Positions 44,512 through 54,673 are shown, numbered from the stretch's first letter. The stretch: DNA of 64,000 bases from Sphingomonas zeae (GCF_014197135.1 NZ_JACIFA010000011.1:47663-111662); one strand, 5' to 3'. Program-made: numbers and translations. The notes: generated by a model not told the origin, from the sequence alone.

Positions 44512-47500
44512 TCAGAAGGTGCCGCGGATCGCGAACGAGAAGCGGCGGTCGTTGACGATGTACGAGCGCGGCGCGGTGGCGGTCGAACCGCTGATATAGG
44601 CCTGCTCGGTCTTGATGACCTGATTGGCCAGGTTCACGCCCTGCACGCCGATCTTGAGGTACTTGTTCAGGTTGATGAACGCCGATGCGTCCAGCTGCCC
44701 GCCCGCATCCTGATAGATGGAGGTGTAGGGGAAGATCACGTCCGCCGGGGTCAGCAGATACTTGGAGCGCCAGTTATAGGCGGCCCGCAGTGAGATCGGC
44801 CCCTTTTCGTAGAACAAGGCCGCATTGACCGTGTGCTTCGACAGCCCCTCCAGCGGCAGATTGCCCGGCTTGATGTTCGACGTGCTGACCGGGGTGCCAC
44901 CGTTCAGGAACGAGTTCGGCAGGCCTGAGCTCTCGATGAAGGTGTAGCTGCCACTGGCGCCTAGGCCGCTGAGCAGACCCGGCAGGAAGTCGAAGGTCTG
45001 CTGATACGCAACCTCGGCGCCCTTGATCTTGCCGGTGCCGTCGTAGTTCGCCGGGCCACGGACCAACACCGACTGGGTGATGCCGTTGCTGGTGATCGAG
45101 CGGTTGGTGACCGACTGGTAGAAGAAGTTCTTCACCGACTTGTAGAAGACGTCGACCGACAGCTGACCGACGCGCGCGAAATACCATTCGACCGTCGCAT
45201 CGAACTGCCACGCGGTCGCGGGCTTCAGATAGGGGTTGCCCGCCGTCGCCGTGATCTGGCCGCTGTTGGTGTCGAAACCCAGCTGCAGGAAGTTGCGGAT
45301 GTTCGCAAAGTCCGGACGGGTCATGACCTTCGACGCCGCCAGACGCAGCACCACGTCGCGACCAACGCCGAACTTCAGGTTCGCGCTGGGCAGGAAGTAA
45401 TGATACTGATTGCGGGCGGTATCGGGCGTCGTGATGCCGGTCGAGAACTGCTGGATCGCATTATAGCCGGCCTGGCCCAGCTGACAAATGCCTGCGGGCA
45501 CCGCGACCAGCGGCACGCCGTTCTGGAGCACGGGCTGACCATTCTGGGTCACCGGCTGCGGCGCGCAACGGGTGCCGAAGGGATCGCTCGTGCCGGTCTG
45601 CTGCTGCGTCGGTGCGCCGATCGACCCGGCCGAGGTCAGGTCGGTCAGGACGTAGCGAACGCCGATATTGCCGCTCATCCGCACATTGCCGAACAGGTTG
45701 CCCGGCGTGGCGAAATTCAGCTGGCCGTACAGGTTCTTGTCCTGCTGCGACACGTCCTGGATTTCCGACGGCAGGTACGGCGTACCTGCGACCACGCCCG
45801 CACGCTGCGCCAGCGGTGCCCAGGTGGTGGCGGTCGAACCGTTGGCGGTTTGCCAAAGATTGCCGATCGACTGCAGATACGCCGCCGACTGCTGGTAATT
45901 CCCGCTCAGGTTGCCGGTGTAGTAATAGGCCGACGGCGCGCCATTGGTCGCGCCACGGAAGAAGTTCGGGAAGGTGTACAGCTCGGTCTGACCGGGCGCC
46001 TGCGCGAACGACACCGGGTTCGAACCCGACCACACTTCCGACAGCGCACCCCAGTTATAGGTGGTGTAGCGGACCTGCGACGAACGGTCGGCATAACGCG
46101 CGCCGAACTTGGCATGGGTGAAGAAGCCGCCATCGTCGAACTTATAGTCGACATCCGCCTTGAACGCATATTCGCGGCCCACGCTGTCTTCCAGGTGGTC
46201 CATCGCCGCGCGCCAGAACTGGACGTTGCGGTTGGCGAAGTACTGCGCGTCGGTCTGCTGGTTCAGCGTCGGGTTGGGCGTGGCCCAGCTCGCCTGCAGC
46301 GTCGAGGGCTTGTGCGGAATGACGACCGGCAGGTTGCCCGACAGGTCGAGTTCCGAGTCCGCGAAGGTCGAACCGAACACGCGGAAATCGGTGCTCGTCT
46401 TCTTGGCGCGGGTATAGTCGCCGTCCAGGTTGACCGACCAGTGATCGTCAAGCTGGGTCTTCAGGTTCAAGCCGAAGTCGGTGACGGTGTTCTCGTCACG
46501 GGTCATGCCACGCGCCAGCGACTGCTGCGTACCGCCGGTAGGAACCCAGCAGGTCGCGTTGCCACTGCACGACGCGCGATAGCCGTTGCCCGGCGCGGTG
46601 ATGTAGCCCGACTGGAACAGGCCGCCCCCGTCGTACACATAGTTCTTGGTCGTGCCGGTGGGGCACTGCGCGATCGTCGAGTTGGCGGGACCGGCGTTGT
46701 TCTGGACGCAGCCGATCGGATAGGTGTTGTATTCCGACAGATCGGGAGCGGTCTCGAAGGTGCGCTCCGAGGTGTTGTTGACCGTGTGGGTGCGCAGGAA
46801 CTGCGCGGTCAGGACAGTGCGCTCGTCCGTGCTCTGCCATTGGCCGGCCAGCGCGATACCGTCGCGCTTGCGGTCGAATTCCTGCGTCGCGAACTGGCCG
46901 CCAATGGGTGCGTAGCGCAACGATGCCGGATCAAGGAATCCATCCGCGCCCGGCGTGCTGGCCGCGGCGCACGCAAAGCCGGTCGTACCGCCCACGGGCA
47001 GCGTGGTCTGATCGGCCGTTCCCGGCAGCGGGTTGCGGCAGTTCTGTGCCGTGGTCGAATTGGCCGCCAGTGCCAGCGTGTTATCGCGGGTCTGGATGTT
47101 CGTGATGCGGATGCTGTCCGCGCGGCTCTGGACGCGCGAGTACGAGATGTTGCCGAGCAGGCCGAAGCGGCCGATGCCCGTATCCCAGGTGTCGCTGACG
47201 AACAGCGAACCCGTCGGCGACCACTTTTTCTTGAAGTCGCCGTAATTGCCCTCGGCGGTGAAGCCCAGGTGGAAGCCCTTGTTGTCGAACGGCTTGCGGG
47301 TGTTCAGGTTGACCGTACCGGCCAGGCCGCCCTCGATCAGTTCGGCCGTGGCGTTCTTGTACACCTCGACCGAGCCTAGCAGCTCGGCGGGGACGTCGGA
47401 GAAGTTGATCGCCTGGCCGCCGATACCGGCCGAGAACGTGTCGCGGCCGTTGAACTCGGAGCGGACAAAGGTCAGACCACGCACCGCGACGCCCGAGCCT

Positions 47501-47967
47501 TCGACCGAGAAGTGGTCGGGGTCGTTGGCGGCGGCGAAGCGGCTGATCGACACGCCGGGAACGCGCTGGAGCGCTTCGGTGACCGAGCGATCGGGCAGCG
47601 CGCCAATGTCGCTGGCGGTGATCGCGTCGACGACGGTGTCGGAGTTGCGCTTGATGTTCTGCGCATTCGCCAGGCTCTGGCGGATGCCGGTGACAACGAT
47701 ATCGTTGCCGCCGCCGCCTTCCTCACCAGCGGGCGGCTGGGCACCGGCGGCCTCGACGCTGGCGCTGGTGCGCGGCGTGGCCGAACCGGCCGTTCCCTGG
47801 CCCGCGACCGCACCGGTTGGCGAATTGGCGCTCTGGTCCGCGTCGCTGGCCGTCTGCGCGAAAGCGGGCGTGGTCAGCGCGGCGATGCACAAAGCACCGG
47901 CGGACGCGCCGAGCAGGAGTCGATTAAAACGATTGGCATTGGCAGTGAGCGGCGCAGCGCTGCGCAT
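44512..47967 (-). CDS. TonB-dependent receptor (Xanthomonas/Caulobacter type)
   Basis: 1151 residues from the ATG at 47967, preferred over the ATG at 47976 because a run of G (Shine-Dalgarno) abuts the latter and is 9-10 bases from the former. A signal peptide ends TTPAFAQT. The plug has NDIVVTGIRQSLANAQNIKR, ALPDRSVTEALQRVPGVSIS, VAVRGLTFVRSEFNGRD and AELIEGGLAGTVNLNTRKPF. The barrel ends RRFSFAIRGTF with a terminal Phe. Such receptors import oligosaccharides in these bacteria. It is divergent from the halogenase-GH9 operon and shares its upstream region. Confidence 0.94.
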   Translation of the reverse strand: MRSAAPLTANANRFNRLLLGASAGALCIAALTTPAFAQTASDADQSANSPTGAVAGQGTAGSATPRTSASVEAAGAQPPAGEEGGGGNDIVVTGIRQSLANAQNIKRNSDTVVDAITASDIGALPDRSVTEALQRVPGVSISRFAAANDPDHFSVEGSGVAVRGLTFVRSEFNGRDTFSAGIGGQAINFSDVPAELLGSVEVYKNATAELIEGGLAGTVNLNTRKPFDNKGFHLGFTAEGNYGDFKKKWSPTGSLFVSDTWDTGIGRFGLLGNISYSRVQSRADSIRITNIQTRDNTLALAANSTTAQNCRNPLPGTADQTTLPVGGTTGFACAAASTPGADGFLDPASLRYAPIGGQFATQEFDRKRDGIALAGQWQSTDERTVLTAQFLRTHTVNNTSERTFETAPDLSEYNTYPIGCVQNNAGPANSTIAQCPTGTTKNYVYDGGGLFQSGYITAPGNGYRASCSGNATCWVPTGGTQQSLARGMTRDENTVTDFGLNLKTQLDDHWSVNLDGDYTRAKKTSTDFRVFGSTFADSELDLSGNLPVVIPHKPSTLQASWATPNPTLNQQTDAQYFANRNVQFWRAAMDHLEDSVGREYAFKADVDYKFDDGGFFTHAKFGARYADRSSQVRYTTYNWGALSEVWSGSNPVSFAQAPGQTELYTFPNFFRGATNGAPSAYYYTGNLSGNYQQSAAYLQSIGNLWQTANGSTATTWAPLAQRAGVVAGTPYLPSEIQDVSQQDKNLYGQLNFATPGNLFGNVRMSGNIGVRYVLTDLTSAGSIGAPTQQQTGTSDPFGTRCAPQPVTQNGQPVLQNGVPLVAVPAGICQLGQAGYNAIQQFSTGITTPDTARNQYHYFLPSANLKFGVGRDVVLRLAASKVMTRPDFANIRNFLQLGFDTNSGQITATAGNPYLKPATAWQFDATVEWYFARVGQLSVDVFYKSVKNFFYQSVTNRSITSNGITQSVLVRGPANYDGTGKIKGAEVAYQQTFDFLPGLLSGLGASGSYTFIESSGLPNSFLNGGTPVSTSNIKPGNLPLEGLSKHTVNAALFYEKGPISLRAAYNWRSKYLLTPADVIFPYTSIYQDAGGQLDASAFINLNKYLKIGVQGVNLANQVIKTEQAYISGSTATAPRSYIVNDRRFSFAIRGTF

Positions 47968-48053
47968 AATGGTCATCCCCCCCTTTTCGCGCGCCCCATT
48001 GGCGTCACGCAGTTAGGTCGCGATCGTGCCTGTCGACACGTTTCACAGACTGT

Positions 48054-48067
48054 TGATTGCGCTACCA
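48054..48067. promoter_or_regulatory. LacI-type operator-like sequence between divergent genes
   Basis: TGATTGCGCTACCA matches 12 of 14 positions of the TGTTAGCGCTACCA type operator described for carbohydrate TonB receptor genes of Caulobacter-like bacteria (from memory). It lies 87 bases upstream of the receptor start, between it and the halogenase genes. Confidence 0.4.
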
Positions 48068-48219
48068 GCTACAATTCGACAAGATGTTTAACTTAAAAAA
48101 TGTCCGATCCGGGACAAGGTGCGACATTCCTGCCACGCTCGCCTTTCGGTGGATTGCGGCGGGGCCGGGCACGCGGCATGAAATGACGAATTGGGCCGAA
48201 ATCACCGGGCCGGGGGTGG

Positions 48220-49740
48220 ATGACGAAAGTGACAAACGACGTGGTGCGGGTCGTCATCGTGGGCGGCGGTACGGCGGGCTGGATGGCCGGCGCCGCGCTG
48301 ACTCGTCTTCTTTCGAATCAATGCAAGGTCCGTCTGATCGAGTCCGAAGCGATCGGTGTGGTCGGCGTCGGCGAAGCCACGCTGCCGCATATCCGTGCCT
48401 TTAATGAACGGCTCGGCATTCCCGAGGCCGAGTTCATGGCGCGCACCCGTGCCACCTTCAAACTGGGCATCGAGTTTCGCGATTGGGGCCGAATCGGGGA
48501 CAGCTATATTCACCCCTTTGGTACGTTCGGTCGCGGCACGGGGGCGATCGATTTTCATCACTATTGGTCGCGGTTGGCGCGGGAGGGGAAGGACCTGCCG
48601 CCGCTCGACCAGCTGTCCTATGCCTGCACGCTGGCGCGCGAGGCGCGGTTCGAGCATCCCGATCATGCCCGAGGCGGCCTCAGTTCGACCTTCGGCTATG
48701 CCTATCAATTCGATGCGCTGCTGTTCGCGCCCTATCTGCGCAGCCTGGCCGAGGATGCAGGCGCGGTCCGGACCGAGGGCATGGTCGTCGATGTCGCGCG
48801 TGATGGCGAAAACGGGCTGATCCGCGCGGTCACGCTGGCGGACGGCGAACGGGTCGAGGGCGACCTGTTCATCGACTGCTCGGGCTTTCGCTCGCTGCTG
48901 CTCGGCCAGACGCTGGGCGAACCGTTCGAGGACTGGTCGAAATGGCTGCCGACCGACCGCGCCGTGGCGATGCCGTGCCGGACCGAAACCGCCGTCACGC
49001 CTTATACCAGCGCGATCGCGATGCCCGCCGGGTGGCGCTGGCGCATCCCGCTCCAGCATCGCACCGGCAATGGCTATGTCTATGCCAGCGACTTCATCAC
49101 CGATGCCGCGGCCGCCCGCGCGCTGGAGGATGCGGTCGAGGGCGAGAAGCTGGCCGAGCCGCGCCTGCTGCGCTTCAAGGCGGGGCGGCGTCGGCGCAGC
49201 TGGGTCGGCAACTGCGTGGCCATAGGGCTGGCCAGCGGGTTCCTCGAACCGCTCGAATCGACCAGCATCTATCTGGTGCAACAGGCGATCACCGCGCTGA
49301 TCGAGCTGTTCCCCAGCCGTCAGATGGAAGCGTCCGACCGCGACGAATTCAACCGGATCATCGATCTGGAATATGACCGGATCCGCGACTTCCTGATCCT
49401 GCATTACCACGCCACTTCGCGCGACGATTCGCCCTTCTGGAACTATGTCCGCACCATGCCGATCCCGGACAGTCTGGCGGAAAAGCTGGAGCTGTGGCGC
49501 AGGCGCGGACGGGTGGTGAAGTATCGCGAAGGCGTCTTCCTCGATGCCAGTTGGATCGCGGTCTATCTGGGCCAGGGCGTCCTGCCCGAAGGCTGGGACC
49601 CCCGCGCCGATGTCGCTGGGACCCATGATCTGCTCCACGCCGTTGCGGCCCTGCGTGCCGAAATTGCCGCCGATGTCGCTTTGCGCCCCGATCACCGCAC
49701 GTTTCTGGAACGCTATTGCCCGATGGTGGCGGCGGCATGA
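48220..49740 (+). CDS. Tryptophan-halogenase family flavoprotein, copy 1
   Basis: 506 residues, MTKVTNDVVRVVIVGGGTAG. FAD-binding GGGTAGWMAG is at the N-terminus. The lysine used for chlorination in PrnA/RebH (Lys79 there) is at Lys81 (TFKLGIEFRDWG). The halogenase WxWxIP motif is WRWRIPLQHRTGNGYVY, and GFLEPLESTSIYL carries the Glu-Ser pair near the halide site. In PrnA these parts bind FADH2 and make HOCl. First of three tandem paralogs, ATGA-coupled to the next. The substrate in carbohydrate loci like this is unknown. Confidence 0.9.
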   Translation: MTKVTNDVVRVVIVGGGTAGWMAGAALTRLLSNQCKVRLIESEAIGVVGVGEATLPHIRAFNERLGIPEAEFMARTRATFKLGIEFRDWGRIGDSYIHPFGTFGRGTGAIDFHHYWSRLAREGKDLPPLDQLSYACTLAREARFEHPDHARGGLSSTFGYAYQFDALLFAPYLRSLAEDAGAVRTEGMVVDVARDGENGLIRAVTLADGERVEGDLFIDCSGFRSLLLGQTLGEPFEDWSKWLPTDRAVAMPCRTETAVTPYTSAIAMPAGWRWRIPLQHRTGNGYVYASDFITDAAAARALEDAVEGEKLAEPRLLRFKAGRRRRSWVGNCVAIGLASGFLEPLESTSIYLVQQAITALIELFPSRQMEASDRDEFNRIIDLEYDRIRDFLILHYHATSRDDSPFWNYVRTMPIPDSLAEKLELWRRRGRVVKYREGVFLDASWIAVYLGQGVLPEGWDPRADVAGTHDLLHAVAALRAEIAADVALRPDHRTFLERYCPMVAAA

Positions 49741-51206
49741 GCGCGCCCATTCGCCATGTGCTGGTCGCCGGAAGCGGGCTGACCGCTTGGTGTGCCGCCG
49801 CCGCGCTCAAGCGCCGCGCACCGTTCCTGGAGGTGACGCTGCTCGCCACGCCGCCAGCGCGCGACGCGCTGGCCGACCGGATCAGCTGCACCCTGCCCTC
49901 GCTGCCCGGTTTCCAGGCCGATCTGGGCATCGGCGAGGACGACGGGGTCACGCGCGCCGGCGCAGGCTATCGGCTGGGCACGCGTTTTTCCGGCTGGGCG
50001 GACGGGCTGCCCGATTATGTCCATGCCTATGGCGGCTATGGCCATGCGATCGGCCCGGCGGCGTTCCACCTCCACTGGGTCCGCGCCGTACAAGAGGGCC
50101 GCGCAGCGCCGTTCGACGCCTATTGCCCGGCCGCGCAACTCGCACGCATAGGCGGCTTCGTTCCCCCCTCCCCGGGCACGCCGTTTGCCGGCCATGAATA
50201 TGGCCTTACGCTCGATCTCGCCCGCCATGTCGCGATGATGCGCGCTTTTGCGCTGCATGTCGGGGTGCGTGAAACATCGGGATCGGTTGCCCGGGTAGAG
50301 GTTAACGACCAAGGCCGTGTGACCGCTACCGCATTGCAGCATGGGCCGGTGCTGACGGCGGACCTCTATATCGATGCCACCGGACCCGCTGCGCTGCTGC
50401 GCGGCAGCATCGATAATGTGTGGCAGGACTGGCACGACTGGCTGCCCTGCGATCGCGTGCTGCTGGGCACGCAGGTCTCGGGCGAAGGAGCGCCCGTGCT
50501 GACGCCCGTGACCGCCCATGGCGCGGGCTGGCACTGGTCGAGCGGCGAGCAGGTCGGCATCGCCTATAGCATCGCCCATCTGTCCGATGCCGACGCCGCC
50601 ACCATGCTGGCCCGCGACGGGACCATGGTCGATGCGCCGATCGCCATCCGCCCCGGCACCCGGACGCAAGCCTGGCGCGGCAACTGCATCGCGATCGGCG
50701 ACGCCGCGACGCAGATCGAGCCGTTGGAATGGTGTAATCTGCATCTGGCGCTTAGTGCGATCGATCGGCTCGTCACCATGTTGCCCGACACCGCCATGGC
50801 CGAGGTCGAGGCCGCCGATTTCAACCGCCAGACGCTGGCCGAGGCGGAGCGGGTGCGCGACTTCCTTGCCGCGCATTACCGCACCGCGCGCCGTCCCGAG
50901 CCGATGTGGCAGACTGTGGCGCAAGCCGAGCCTCCCGCGACGCTGGCACACACGCTGGACCAGTTCGGCGAGCGCGGCCGCCTGCCCTTTTACGAGGAAG
51001 AAACCTTCACCCGCGACGGCTGGGCCGCGATCCTGCTGGGCCAGGGATATCTGCCCCGCCGGATCGACCCACTGGTCCATGGTATCCCGGTGGCCGAGGC
51101 GGACGCTGCCATGGCGCGGATGACCGACGCGATCGCCGCCGCCCTTCCCCATGTTCCGGCCCATGCGCAGTGGCGTGCGGCCCAGATGAGGCGCCTTGCC
51201 CGATGA
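49737..51206 (+). CDS. Degenerate tryptophan-halogenase-like protein, copy 2
   Basis: 489 residues from the ATG at 49737 (MSAPIRHVLVAGSGLTAWCA), overlapping the previous stop. It aligns along its length with the neighbours but key motifs have changed: the catalytic lysine is Arg79 (GYRLGTRFSGW), WxWxIP has become WHWSSGEQ, the FAD motif is GSGLTAW instead of GGGTAGW, and the Glu-Ser site reads IEPLEWCNLHL. It keeps ATQIEPLE and FNRQTLAEAERVRDFLAAHY, so the flavin fold is probably intact while halogenation by the known mechanism is doubtful. It overlaps the third copy by ATGA. Confidence 0.82.
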   Translation: MSAPIRHVLVAGSGLTAWCAAAALKRRAPFLEVTLLATPPARDALADRISCTLPSLPGFQADLGIGEDDGVTRAGAGYRLGTRFSGWADGLPDYVHAYGGYGHAIGPAAFHLHWVRAVQEGRAAPFDAYCPAAQLARIGGFVPPSPGTPFAGHEYGLTLDLARHVAMMRAFALHVGVRETSGSVARVEVNDQGRVTATALQHGPVLTADLYIDATGPAALLRGSIDNVWQDWHDWLPCDRVLLGTQVSGEGAPVLTPVTAHGAGWHWSSGEQVGIAYSIAHLSDADAATMLARDGTMVDAPIAIRPGTRTQAWRGNCIAIGDAATQIEPLEWCNLHLALSAIDRLVTMLPDTAMAEVEAADFNRQTLAEAERVRDFLAAHYRTARRPEPMWQTVAQAEPPATLAHTLDQFGERGRLPFYEEETFTRDGWAAILLGQGYLPRRIDPLVHGIPVAEADAAMARMTDAIAAALPHVPAHAQWRAAQMRRLAR

Positions 51207-52813
51207 CACCTTCCCCTGACCATCAGATCCGCCGGGTCGTCATCGTCGGCGGCGGCACCGCCGGATGGATGGCGGCAGCCGCTTTCGCCCGGCTGCTGAA
51301 CAATGGCTATACGCATGTCACGCTGGTCGAATCCGAGGAGATCGGCACGGTCGGTGTCGGTGAGGCAACGATCCCGCCGATCATCACCTTCAACCAGATG
51401 CTCGGGCTGGACGAGAATGACTTCCTCGCCAAAACCGGCGGCACGTTCAAGCTGGGCATCGAATTCGTCGACTGGGGCGACAAGGGCGAACGCTATTTCC
51501 ACCCGTTCGGCCGCCATGCCCAGGATTTGCAGGGCGTGCATTTCCACCAGCTTTATTTGCGCGAACGCAGCCGCCGCGCGCTGCCCGACATTGCCGAATG
51601 GTCGATGAGCGCGGTCGCGGCGCGGGCGGGCAAGTTCGGCCGCGCAAAGCCCGATGCCCGCTCGCCGATCCGCGAGTTGTTCTACGCCTTCCATTTCGAT
51701 GCCTCGCTCTATGCCCGCTATTTGCGCGGCTATGCCGAACGCGGCGGGGTGACGCGGATCGAGGGGCGGATCGACGCAGTGAACCTGCGTCCCGAGGACG
51801 GCTATGTCGAGGCGGTGACGCTGAGCGATGGGCGGCGGATCGAAGGCGATCTGTTCATTGACTGCTCGGGCTTTCGCGGCCTGCTGATCGAGGAGGCGCT
51901 GGAAACGGGCTATGAAAGCTATGCCCGGTGGCTGCCTTGCGACCGTGCGGTCGCGGCCCCTTGCGCGCTGCCCGAGCCGACCGAACCCGATCCGTTCACC
52001 CGCGCCACCGCGCGCGACGCTGGGTGGCAATGGCGCATTCCGCTTCAGCACCGGATGGGCAATGGCCTGGTCTATTGCAGCGACTATCTCGATGCCGAGG
52101 CGGCCGAGGCGCAGTTGCTGGGGAGCCTGGAAGGTGAGTTGCTCGGCGATCCTCGGCACTTGCGTTTCACCGCCGGGCGGCGGCGCGAAAGCTGGAACCG
52201 CAATGTCGTCGCGCTCGGCCTGTCGAGCGGATTTTTGGAGCCGCTGGAATCGACCAGCATCCACCTCGTCCAGGCGGCGCTTCAGCGGCTGATCGCGCTG
52301 TTCCCCGACAAGCGCTTCGACCCCACTGAGCGCGACGAGTTCAACCGCCAGATGCGCGACCTGTACGAGGATGTGCGCGACTTCATCATCCTGCATTACA
52401 AGGCCACGCGGCGCGACGACACGCCCTTCTGGAACCGGGTGCGCACGATGGAGGTGCCCGACAGCCTAGCGCGCAAGATGGCGCTGTGGTCGGGCAAGGG
52501 ACGGCTGTTCCGCGAAGGCTATGACCTGTTCAGCAACCCCAGCTGGGTCGCCGTCTGCCTGGGCCAAGGCCTGATGCCCGAACGCTGGGAGCCCGCCGTC
52601 GACGCGCTCGATGAGGATCTGGTCGCGCAGGCGCTGGAACAGATGCGGGCCGGTTATGCCGACACCGCCATGCGAATGCCCAGCCATGGCGATTTCCTGC
52701 GCATGACCGCCCCCTCCCCGCTAGCCCCCGCCATGGCGGCGCCTAGCGGCAGCGACAGTTTCGACTTCATTCATGCTGGCAACAGCGCGCAGACCAAGGG
52801 ACCGTTGCTGTGA
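51203..52813 (+). CDS. Tryptophan-halogenase family flavoprotein, copy 3
   Basis: 536 residues from the ATG at 51203 (MTPSPDHQIRRVVIVGGGTA). The longer frame to 50906 overlaps copy 2 and is rejected. All motifs are intact: GGGTAGWMAAA, GEATIPPIITFNQMLGL, Lys83 in TFKLGIEFVDWG, WQWRIPLQHRMGNGLVY, and SGFLEPLESTSIHL. It is closer to copy 1 than to copy 2. The stop overlaps the GTG start of the GH9 gene, so halogenase and cellulase are translationally coupled. Confidence 0.9.
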   Translation: MTPSPDHQIRRVVIVGGGTAGWMAAAAFARLLNNGYTHVTLVESEEIGTVGVGEATIPPIITFNQMLGLDENDFLAKTGGTFKLGIEFVDWGDKGERYFHPFGRHAQDLQGVHFHQLYLRERSRRALPDIAEWSMSAVAARAGKFGRAKPDARSPIRELFYAFHFDASLYARYLRGYAERGGVTRIEGRIDAVNLRPEDGYVEAVTLSDGRRIEGDLFIDCSGFRGLLIEEALETGYESYARWLPCDRAVAAPCALPEPTEPDPFTRATARDAGWQWRIPLQHRMGNGLVYCSDYLDAEAAEAQLLGSLEGELLGDPRHLRFTAGRRRESWNRNVVALGLSSGFLEPLESTSIHLVQAALQRLIALFPDKRFDPTERDEFNRQMRDLYEDVRDFIILHYKATRRDDTPFWNRVRTMEVPDSLARKMALWSGKGRLFREGYDLFSNPSWVAVCLGQGLMPERWEPAVDALDEDLVAQALEQMRAGYADTAMRMPSHGDFLRMTAPSPLAPAMAAPSGSDSFDFIHAGNSAQTKGPLL

Positions 52814-54612
52814 AACGCGTGGTTCTTCCCCTGTTCGCGCTGGTGGCGACGGGCGCGAGCGAGACGCCTGGGCCGCATCTCAATCAGATCGGGTTCCGGC
52901 CCGACACCGCCAAGCGCGCCATCGTTGCCGGTGAAGATACGCCTCTGCCCTGGCAATTGCTCGATGAACGGGGCCGCACCGTGGCCGAGGGGAAAAGCAC
53001 AATTTTCGGCCCCGACGCCGCGTCGGGTGATCGCGTGCAGCAGATCGACTTCGGCGCGTTCCGCACGCCTGGGACCTATCGGCTGAAGGTCGATGGGCGT
53101 TCCAGCCATCCGTTCATCATCGCGGCCGATGTCTACCAACCGCTATCGCACGCCTCGCTCAACTTCTTCTATCAGCAGCGTGCCGGGGTGGCGATCGATG
53201 CGCGGTTCGCCGGGGGCGCGCAATGGGCGCGCGCGGCGGGGCATGTCCATGAGGTCGTGACCTGCTTCAAGGGCGTCGATCTGGCGGGGACCGACTGGCC
53301 GGGCTGTCCCTATACGCTGGACGTGACCGGCGGCTGGTATGACGCGGGCGACCAGGGCAAATATGTCGTCAATGGCGGCATCGCTTTGTGGACGCTGCAA
53401 AATCTCTATGAGATCGATACGGGTTCGCTTCCCTTCCCGGATGGCAGCGCCGCGCTGCCCGAGGCCGGGAACGGGATCAACGACCTGCTCGACGAGACGC
53501 GCTTCGAAATGCGGTTCCTGCTCGCGATGCAGGTGCCCGACGGCCAGACCATGGCCCTGCCGCTCGGACGGCAAGGTCGTGGGCCGTTGCGCCTGACGCC
53601 GGTGGACGCATCGGGCATGGCGCATCACAAGATCGCCGATCGCCACTGGACCAAGCTGCCCACCGCGCCCGCCGACGATCGCGAGGAACGGCTGCTCTTC
53701 CCGCCCAGCACAGCGGCGACGCTGAACCTGGCCGCCACCGCCGCGCAATGTGCGCGCATCTGGCGCGGGATCGACAATGCCTTCGCCAAACGCTGCCTGA
53801 TCGCGGCGGGCAAGGCGTATCGCGCGGCCCGGCGCAACCCCGACGTCTATGCCGCGCAAGGATTCGACGGCAGCGGCGGTTACGGTGACGGCGAACTGTC
53901 CGACGAACTTTATTGGGCCACCGCCGAGCTTTATGCTGCGACCGGAATGCCCGAGCTGGCCGAGGCGCTGCACAAGATGCCGCTGCACGCCGCCGCGCTG
54001 ACCGGCGAACCGAGCTGGGGCAGCGTCGCCGCTTTGGGCACGATCACGCTGGCGACTGCGACCGGCGTCACGCCCGCCGAGCGGGCGGCGGCGCGTGCCA
54101 AGCTGATCGCGCTCGCCGATCGGTTTCTCGCCGAGGAAACGCGGTCGGGCTATCACATCCCTTATGCCTCGACCGCTTATCATTGGGGGTCGAACAGCGG
54201 GATATTGGGCCGCGGGCAGATTCTGGCGCTGGCGGCGCGCTTCACCGGCGAGGCCCGCTACCGCGACGGCGCGGTCGACGCGATGGACTATGTGCTGGGC
54301 CGCAACCCGCTCGACCAGAGCTATGTCAGCGGCTTCGGGTGGAAGCCGATGCGGAACCCCCATCACCGTTTCTGGGCGCATCAATTCGATGCGAAAATGC
54401 CCGGCCCGCCGCCCGGCGTGCTGAGCGGCGGCGCCAACAGCACCAGCTTTCCCGAACCCGCCTCCGCGCCGATGAAAGGGCATTGCGTCGGCCAGCGTTG
54501 CTGGATCGATGACGCGCGCGCCTATGCGCATAACGAAGTCGCGATCAACTGGAATGCGCCGCTGGTTTGGCTGGCCACCGATCTGACCCGACCGCTGAAC
54601 GCCAATCCCTGA
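52810..54612 (+). CDS. GH9 endoglucanase-like glycoside hydrolase
   Basis: 600 residues from a GTG overlapping the halogenase stop. A short hydrophobic N-terminus (VVLPLFALVATGAS) acts as signal. An Ig-like domain follows (LNQIGFRPDTAKRAIVAGED, GTYRLKVDGRSSHPF). The catalytic (alpha/alpha)6 domain has the nucleophilic-water Asp pair Asp178/Asp181 (GGWYDAGDQGKYV), GRNPLDQSYVSGFG with RNPHHR, and acid Glu576 (AYAHNEVAINWNAPLVW). This is the standard GH9 set; it attacks beta-1,4-glucan backbones. Confidence 0.92.
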   Translation: MKRVVLPLFALVATGASETPGPHLNQIGFRPDTAKRAIVAGEDTPLPWQLLDERGRTVAEGKSTIFGPDAASGDRVQQIDFGAFRTPGTYRLKVDGRSSHPFIIAADVYQPLSHASLNFFYQQRAGVAIDARFAGGAQWARAAGHVHEVVTCFKGVDLAGTDWPGCPYTLDVTGGWYDAGDQGKYVVNGGIALWTLQNLYEIDTGSLPFPDGSAALPEAGNGINDLLDETRFEMRFLLAMQVPDGQTMALPLGRQGRGPLRLTPVDASGMAHHKIADRHWTKLPTAPADDREERLLFPPSTAATLNLAATAAQCARIWRGIDNAFAKRCLIAAGKAYRAARRNPDVYAAQGFDGSGGYGDGELSDELYWATAELYAATGMPELAEALHKMPLHAAALTGEPSWGSVAALGTITLATATGVTPAERAAARAKLIALADRFLAEETRSGYHIPYASTAYHWGSNSGILGRGQILALAARFTGEARYRDGAVDAMDYVLGRNPLDQSYVSGFGWKPMRNPHHRFWAHQFDAKMPGPPPGVLSGGANSTSFPEPASAPMKGHCVGQRCWIDDARAYAHNEVAINWNAPLVWLATDLTRPLNANP

Positions 54613-54673
54613 AGGCCGCTGCGGCCCCTGTTCACCCGAATATCGTCACGAACATTCTACAAAAGGACAAGAG

